NCBI GenBank assembly: GCA_010909165.1
Contig: MU008207.1
Span: 1 to 64,000 of the forward strand
From: Anthoceros angustus
Taxonomy: Eukaryota; Streptophyta; Anthocerotopsida; Anthocerotales; Anthocerotaceae
Direction of reading: 5' to 3'
Length of the DNA: 64,000 bases
The translations under genes were made by a program, and so were the position numbers. This document shows positions 58,803 through 64,000 of the stretch, piece by piece. The notes beneath the pieces are model-generated. The model ran no database searches. It was given only the letters and a program-made list of their open reading frames with translations, and was not told the origin of the DNA. The stretch's first letter is position 1. The number at the start of each line of letters is the position of its first letter.

Positions 58803-61800
58803 TTAAGCATTTGGAGCATGTGCACTGCCATCGTCGTCAGCTAGCAACCGCGCGACCAAGACATCTGCCAGATCGTCTTTGACGACACTCGGGATCACAG
58901 TTGCCGGGACTACTAGCTTGATGAACTTCTTCAACTCCGAGAAGCTGGAGTGCTCGCTGTAAGGAACTTCGTAACTGCGGCAAATCCATTAGACGAGTCA
59001 TGCACGGGCGTGTATATGTACAACAAGGATGGCAGTCGTTGGCGAATGGGGGACCCACCGTATGACTGCTCCCTGCTGCTTTCTACGGCCCGTGAATCGT
59101 TTCTTGTCTCGACCAAAGTTCCAGCCGGTGAGAGAGAATGCAACCACAGAGTTGTACCGCCCCTGCGTCATGGAGCTAACGGTCACTCATGCATCCGGGG
59201 GATCTCGTTGCGGGTGTAGAAGGGAAGCATAGCACTCACATGATAGTGCCGAGATATAGAGGCCATTCTCTTGAAGCTTGCAATGCTCCATAACGGAACC
59301 ACGTGAATCTGACTTTCATGTAGCCATCTTGTCTCGTCTTCGTGCAATGACATGCATGACAACAATCTCCGCTTAGCTGCCCCAACATAAACCTTCTTTT
59401 GGAGTGCTCGGGCCACCTCCAAAAACACTCGCTCCTTCCCTAAACACCACAAAGGCTGAAACCTGTTCAGGAGACGAAGCTCGTTCGAAACACACTACAG
59501 CTGTGTGTTGGAGCTTACCTATTGTGTAGGTGCCGATCAGAAACAGCGTTTCGGATTGAATGTTTCTGCTTGAATAGCCTCGATGACAAACTGGACAGCA
59601 GCATCCTGTTCCGGAAAATCGTACTGGACGAGGCATGCTTGTCAGTCTGAGAATTGTTGAAAATACGTCAGCTCGCTCACAGAAATTCAGACTTACCTGG
59701 GGATCACAGTACGTCGTGTCCAATATCAAAGTGTGGATTTTATTAGCCAGAAGCGCTGGGTCACTGGCCATCTTTGTGCAGTATCGAAAATCTCCAGTAT
59801 GCAGAACATTCTGGAAACCACAGAATCAGATCACATACAACAAACATGAAGCAAGTAAGAGCTCAGACAGTGATCTTTGTCAAATCAGGATACCTTATTG
59901 TCAGCAAGCTGAAATAGAATCATCACAGATCCTGGACAGTGATTTGCATCGATGAACGTGACTTTGACTCCATCAATAGTGACCGCCTTGTTCAGATCGA
60001 TAACCTCAATGTAGCTCAATGGCACACCAATTTGCATGTTAACAAGGGCTGCAGTAATCGCTGAGCCGTATATTTTGCCATGTCTGAAAGCCCTAGTGAG
60101 CCCTTGGTAGTCTGCCGCAGCAATCAAAATCAAAATCTGAGGTCCAACACCAGGAAAGCTTAGTATCACCTATCACTGGCTCTTCGGCTCTGCTCACAAG
60201 CAGGAGCAAGACAGAAACGATTTGAGTTTCAAACGTGAAAACTTACGATCAGTGTGGAAGTGAGTGAGAAACCAGTGAGAGCATTCTGTAGTTAAGTGCC
60301 TAAACGAATCCTGCAGCAGTTCACATACAAAGGTGTGATGCAGAACAGCATGGATGCCCATTTGCCACAACGATTGTACAAGCAAGCAGAGGTGCCAACA
60401 TACATGTACAGCAACCACGCACCACCCAAGACAATGCGCGGACGCGCTCACCACTCTGAAGGTTGTGCCAGGGATACACATCCAAGGCTGGACTGGAGGA
60501 CTGATCCTCCGAGATGAATTCCTGTTCAGAGATGCAGAACCGTTGGCTCGAGGAGGGGGCATTCGTGCAGCTTTGGTAGAACGTGATGTCTGTTGAAGAG
60601 TGGCATGTGGAGTCCTTGATGAACCTGCGGTATGTCCGAAAAGTCGGTGATGCGTTTTGCGCTGGATGAGGTGGTGTTACCGTTCAACTTTTCCTGGCTG
60701 CCAACCTCACTGTTCTCAGCTGTGGAGAGATCCTTTGCTGATTTTAAAACTTGTATCTCAGAGATGATCTTCCTCCTTGGACCGAGAGCTGCTACACCCA
60801 AACCCAGCAGATCCTGTCTCCGAGAATATGACGAAAATGTGAGCAGAACAGACATAATGAAGGAGGAACTTTAAGTTTTTCTTCACAGGATCAGCCAACA
60901 GACGACCAGATTGATCAGACAAGACAGTCAATTCAGTGTACCAAAGGGGTGCACATGCCTGACCTCTTCTTTGAGCCACTGCAGGGTATCCCAATCGATC
61001 TCTTCCTTGATGAAGATATGAGCATACTTTGAGAGCTTCAGTTTCTCCAGCCATCGCAAAACAGGAGCCAGGCCAGCACCTGGCGAGCTCGTCCCCCCAT
61101 TCACTTCCTGATCAGACAATGGACGAGGGTATCAGAACCACATTCCACATCCAAAGCTGGTGCCATCATTGTCCAGCAAGTGCCTCAGTCTCGCTGTACC
61201 TGTTCCCTGTCCAGCTTGTCCAGACATTCATTTGTGTGTGCTTCCCGTTGCTGTAAAGGAAGGCCTCCCAGAGACAGCTGACATATGGGGCACTCAGGAG
61301 TGAACACACCACTGGACACGGAGTCAACATTGAGGCAACCATCAGCAGGTGCTGCCTCCTCTGCGCACTCTCCCCTGCAGCTGTCGTTCACCTCTACGGA
61401 AGCCCCAACCAAATCGCCAAACATCGAGTGGGGTGCAAGGCCCCTGCTATCGTCTGAACCGGAGACCCCTGACACAGCATTCGTAATATCACCCAACGGC
61501 GGCCTCGAAGCTCTGGGGGCATCTCCCTTGTGTCGCTTCCCTCCCTTTCCTCTCGGGGTGCTCACTTGCGTCAAAAATCTAGTTATGTCTTCCTCACAGA
61601 GAGCACTGTCTCTGTCTCCGTTGCTGACAACCGAGTCAGAAGGAACATTTCCGCCACCTCACTAGCTGCATGCTCACCAGCATGTAAAAGACCTGCAGTT
61701 TCCGAATCCCCTGCTTCCCTAGCAGCTCTGCTACACAAGCTCAGCAGAGCATTCAACTGACTTTCCTCGCAGATCCCTTCCGACCCTGCCACTGGCGCAG

Positions 61801-62233
61801 ACGACAGGAAAACCGGCTCGCCAGATGCATCACCAGCTTGAGTCCCGAGAACCGACTCCACATCCGCTTTCACCTCGGTTCGCGCGGAATCCCGGTCACA
61901 CAAGCTCGTCATCCGTCCTGCATTGCTTTCCAGCCGCCTATCCCTCGGCTGCGATGCCGTACGAATCCTACCTTTCTGGACACTAGGCACTCCTGCCTGA
62001 TGCAATGCGGTCCCTGCACTGGTCACTTTCCGAATCTTGCAACCTCCCTCATGCTCTTTGCCTCCTGTGCTTCTCTTGCACCCCGCCTTCCCCGTTCCGG
62101 AACCTCCAAAGAGACGCTCCTGCTTCATCAAAGCAAGATGCTTCCCAGATTGCTGAAAATCATCATCGTCGCTCGCCCCTGCAACAGCCAGAGCCAGCGC
62201 CATGGCCGAATCCAGGTCTGTGTCGGCCGCCAT
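58803..62233 (-). CDS. SNM1: DNA cross-link repair nuclease SNM1 (UBZ, SAM-like, metallo-beta-lactamase)
   Basis: Minus-strand exons: first exon from 62233; UBZ exon ending 61200; 61107-60964, 60813-60625, 60487-60452, 60310-60247, 60111-59894, 59810-59697, 59623-59519, 59439-59240, 59162-59059, 58974-58803. In order: acidic/basic N-terminus, UBZ finger (CPICQ...HTNECLD), SAM-like domain split over two exons (WLEKLKLSKYAHIF; LLGLGVAALGPRRKI), MBL domain with HFHTDH split by an intron, DANHCPGS, HTGDFRY, and beta-CASP end with PYSEHSSF. This is the plant SNM1 layout; the enzyme is a 5' exonuclease acting on cross-linked DNA in the nucleus. Exon 59623-59519 is one base short: AATCCGAAACG is expected to be AATCCGAAAACG, which would restore both reading frame and phase. 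The junction of the first two exons (about 61680-61590) is unresolved. Confidence 0.85.
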
Positions 62234-62900
62234 TCCTCCTGTTGCTTGTGAATTTCAAGCCCGAGACCGAAAAACCGATGCAAATTCAAATATAAGCCCG
62301 CCAAGTCAAGTAGATACGGCACTACCTGGTGTGGTCTGTTTGTGAACATACACTTGTAGGTATGTACCACCTACTATATGTAGGTAACAGTATTTCCACT
62401 CCATCTCAAAGTTTTACAACATAGAACAACGGGTGTACTTTAGGCATAAAATATAAAGTTAAGATATATTTTATGTAAAAAAATTAAGATAGGTGATTCA
62501 TCTACTCGTTGATATGTGCGCAAATGGCTTAGGACAAATGGACACACACATATTTATAAGGACACTGATGTTAAGCTTCTTAAGCTTAGATTAGTAATTT
62601 GATGGGGTGTCTCGAGGGAGTGGATGTCCTTAGTGCAAGTAGCTTAGATCCATACCTAGACAGGCTACCTATAGGGAGTGGATGTCTTGGTGCAAGTAGC
62701 TTAGTATACCATGGCACAAGTAGTTAAGTACCAAGTCCCACGATAGAAACAATTCCGTCCCATGATAAAAACAATTCCGTCTGAATAGACTTTGATAGAC
62801 TTCTTCTTCTTCTTCAATTCTTATAAGCATGTAGCTGCTAAGCATCCTGCACTTAGATTAGTACTTAGATAGGGTGCTTAGAAGGAGTAAATGCCCTTGG
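62234..62900. repeat. AT-rich region with short diverged repeats
   Basis: A motif of the form CTTAGATTAGTA...GGGTGnnTnGAnGGAGTnnATGnCCTTnGTGCAAGTAGCTTA recurs at about 62583-62646, 62662-62705 (partial) and 62850-62912. An AGTAGTTAAGTACCAAG/AACAATTCCGTC pair recurs at 62717-62785. No coding sequence. Confidence 0.6.
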
Positions 62901-62910
62901 TGCAAGTAGC

Positions 62911-63115
62911 TTATTTAATTCTTAGGATTTCTAGGCGCCCTAGCGAATAGTGCCCTAAATAGGTGAGTATTTTATCATGTCTTAGAGTATTAGGTAGTCA
63001 TTATTTTAGTTAATTGGTTATGTTGGTTGGAACAACCTATAATGACCTAATGTATATGAGCACTTCTGCTTTTCTATTATGAATCTAATGCTAGAAATAC
63101 TTTGAGCAAGTGATG
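62911..63115. repeat. Rearranged pieces of the copia LTR family, in inverted order
   Basis: 62911-62965 matches one end of the LTR at 10021/19640 in the same orientation (CTAGCGAATAGTGCCCTAAAT). 62993-63115 matches the other part in reverse complement (TTAGTTAATTGGTTA...AACAACCTATAATGACC...TCTATTATGA...TTTGAGCAA). The two halves therefore face each other. Identity is clearly lower than among the three LTRs in the 10-20 kb block. Confidence 0.7.
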
Positions 63116-63285
63116 ATTCTCATCAAGATAATCATGGTACAAGTTGTTAAGTACTTAATAGGGGTGCTTAGAGGGAGTAGAAACCCAGTTGCCTGAGCAA
63201 GTGATGATTCTCATCAAGATACATCATGGTACAAGTTGTTAAGTACTTAATAGGGGTGCTTAGAGGGAGTAGAAACCCAGTTGCC
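63103..63285 (+). repeat. 91/92-bp perfect-looking tandem duplication
   Basis: 63103-63193 and 63194-63285 differ only by one inserted base and nearby substitution (AGATAATCATGG versus AGATACATCATGG). The near identity means the duplication is recent or the assembly doubled it. Confidence 0.9.
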
Positions 63286-64000
63286 TCATTTGTTCGTTGA
63301 TGGTCAATCTGCAATCGCTCACCCAAGCCTTCGCTGTCATCCCTACCTGCCGAGGTCATGGCGAAATTGGTAAGGATTGATTGTTGGTTGGAGCTTAGGG
63401 TGGCGGCTTTGAACTATTGCGGCTTTGCTGCCATTTAGCGGCTTTGGTTATGGATTTATGATTGTCGCAAGCCACGATCAAGACTGTGATCTTGGAAGCG
63501 AATGAGCCTGGAACAAGCCGTCTTGGTTGCTGTGGTTTAGAGTACATATAGGGTATTAAAGACGTATGTCAAGAAGTATTTCCTAACTAATATGGTTGGA
63601 ACTATACTAAGCTGATTATTTATCTAAACTGACTATTTATCTGAATATTACGGGATAAACTAACTTATATGGCCTATTACGGGCAGGCGTGCCGTCTTTC
63701 CGCTTGTGAACTCGACTCCCTCTCGGACGCGAAAAGGGGGTGCCCTAGTTGCCCCCCTGCTATGGTGACCTATCTGGTCCCCAGCTTGCCGACTGAGGAT
63801 ACTGAGTGGTCACCCATGTGACATTCTCCCCCACTTAGCGAGGCTGGTCCTCCGGACCTTGGGCTATTCTTGGAGGCGAGGAAATTGTCGACACCGGATG
63901 ATCGGTTCCAGTGGCCAAGGCGTCGGCTTCGTTGCTCCATCCTACCAAACAATCCGTCAAGGTTCGGTTATGAAGCTTGCGATGTCTAACCTGGAGGATG
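63286..64000. other. No gene; probable transposon edge
   Basis: No coding sequence supported. A short direct repeat CTGATTATTTATCTAAACTGACTATTTATCTGAAT lies at 63612-63650. The GC-rich last 300 bp, with a GTGACATTCTCCCCCAC stretch, resembles long-terminal-repeat edges of plant retroelements, but no partner is in the window. Confidence 0.35.

Noticed and set aside
1-64000. tRNA, rRNA and other structured RNA genes
   Set aside because: No cloverleaf-compatible A/B boxes with acceptor pairing or conserved rRNA stretches were noticed by eye; a covariance-model scan would be needed to exclude them.

Overview
The window is nuclear DNA of a streptophyte plant. The evidence is a plastid-targeted NusG/KOW protein (PTAC13 type), a plant-type SNM1 nuclease (UBZ finger, SAM-like domain, metallo-beta-lactamase), a GT61 glycosyltransferase, two plant SBT-type subtilases, a PPR pseudogene, and Ty1/copia and Ty3/gypsy elements whose copia primer site matches the initiator tRNA-Met 3' end. 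Introns are short (about 55-200 nt) and GC is moderate. I infer a seed-free land plant (bryophyte or lycophyte grade), but the sequence does not settle this. Multi-exon models were built by hand from splice signals and phase agreement; no transcript or database was consulted.

Layout. 1-22.4 kb is a nested transposon graveyard: a truncated copia fragment (1.9-3.3 kb), then a minus-strand gypsy element whose reverse transcriptase is split by a minus-strand copia element (LTRs at 10.0 kb and 17.3/19.6 kb). The copia carries two extra cargos: an ORF between the primer site and gag, and an unrecognised antisense three-exon gene between pol and the 3' LTR. Two internal tandem duplications (about 1.75 kb and 2.3 kb) have reworked the block. 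22.4-25.8 kb holds a decayed DExH helicase fragment. 25.9-30.5 kb is a secreted Cys-rich/extensin-like gene whose proline-rich part is a 4-kb C-rich minisatellite.

31-44.6 kb is a gene block: PPR pseudogene, GT61 gene, PTAC13 (minus), and a divergently placed 2,390-residue disordered protein with five exons. 44.9-49.3 kb is a cluster of small two- or three-exon genes for signal-peptide proteins, expanded by a direct tandem duplication of about 2.1-2.4 kb that also copied the 3' tip of the neighbouring subtilase. 49.5-58.0 kb holds two tandem minus-strand subtilases with complete catalytic sets (760 and 778 residues). 58.8-62.2 kb is SNM1 (minus), complete apart from one apparent missing base and one uncertain exon junction. 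62.3-64 kb is repeat DNA including rearranged pieces of the same copia LTR family.

Working together: apart from the transposons these are unrelated housekeeping and cell-surface genes. The one suggestive neighbourhood is the small secreted-protein cluster lying tail to tail with two secreted subtilases, the protease class that matures plant peptide precursors. That link is inference.
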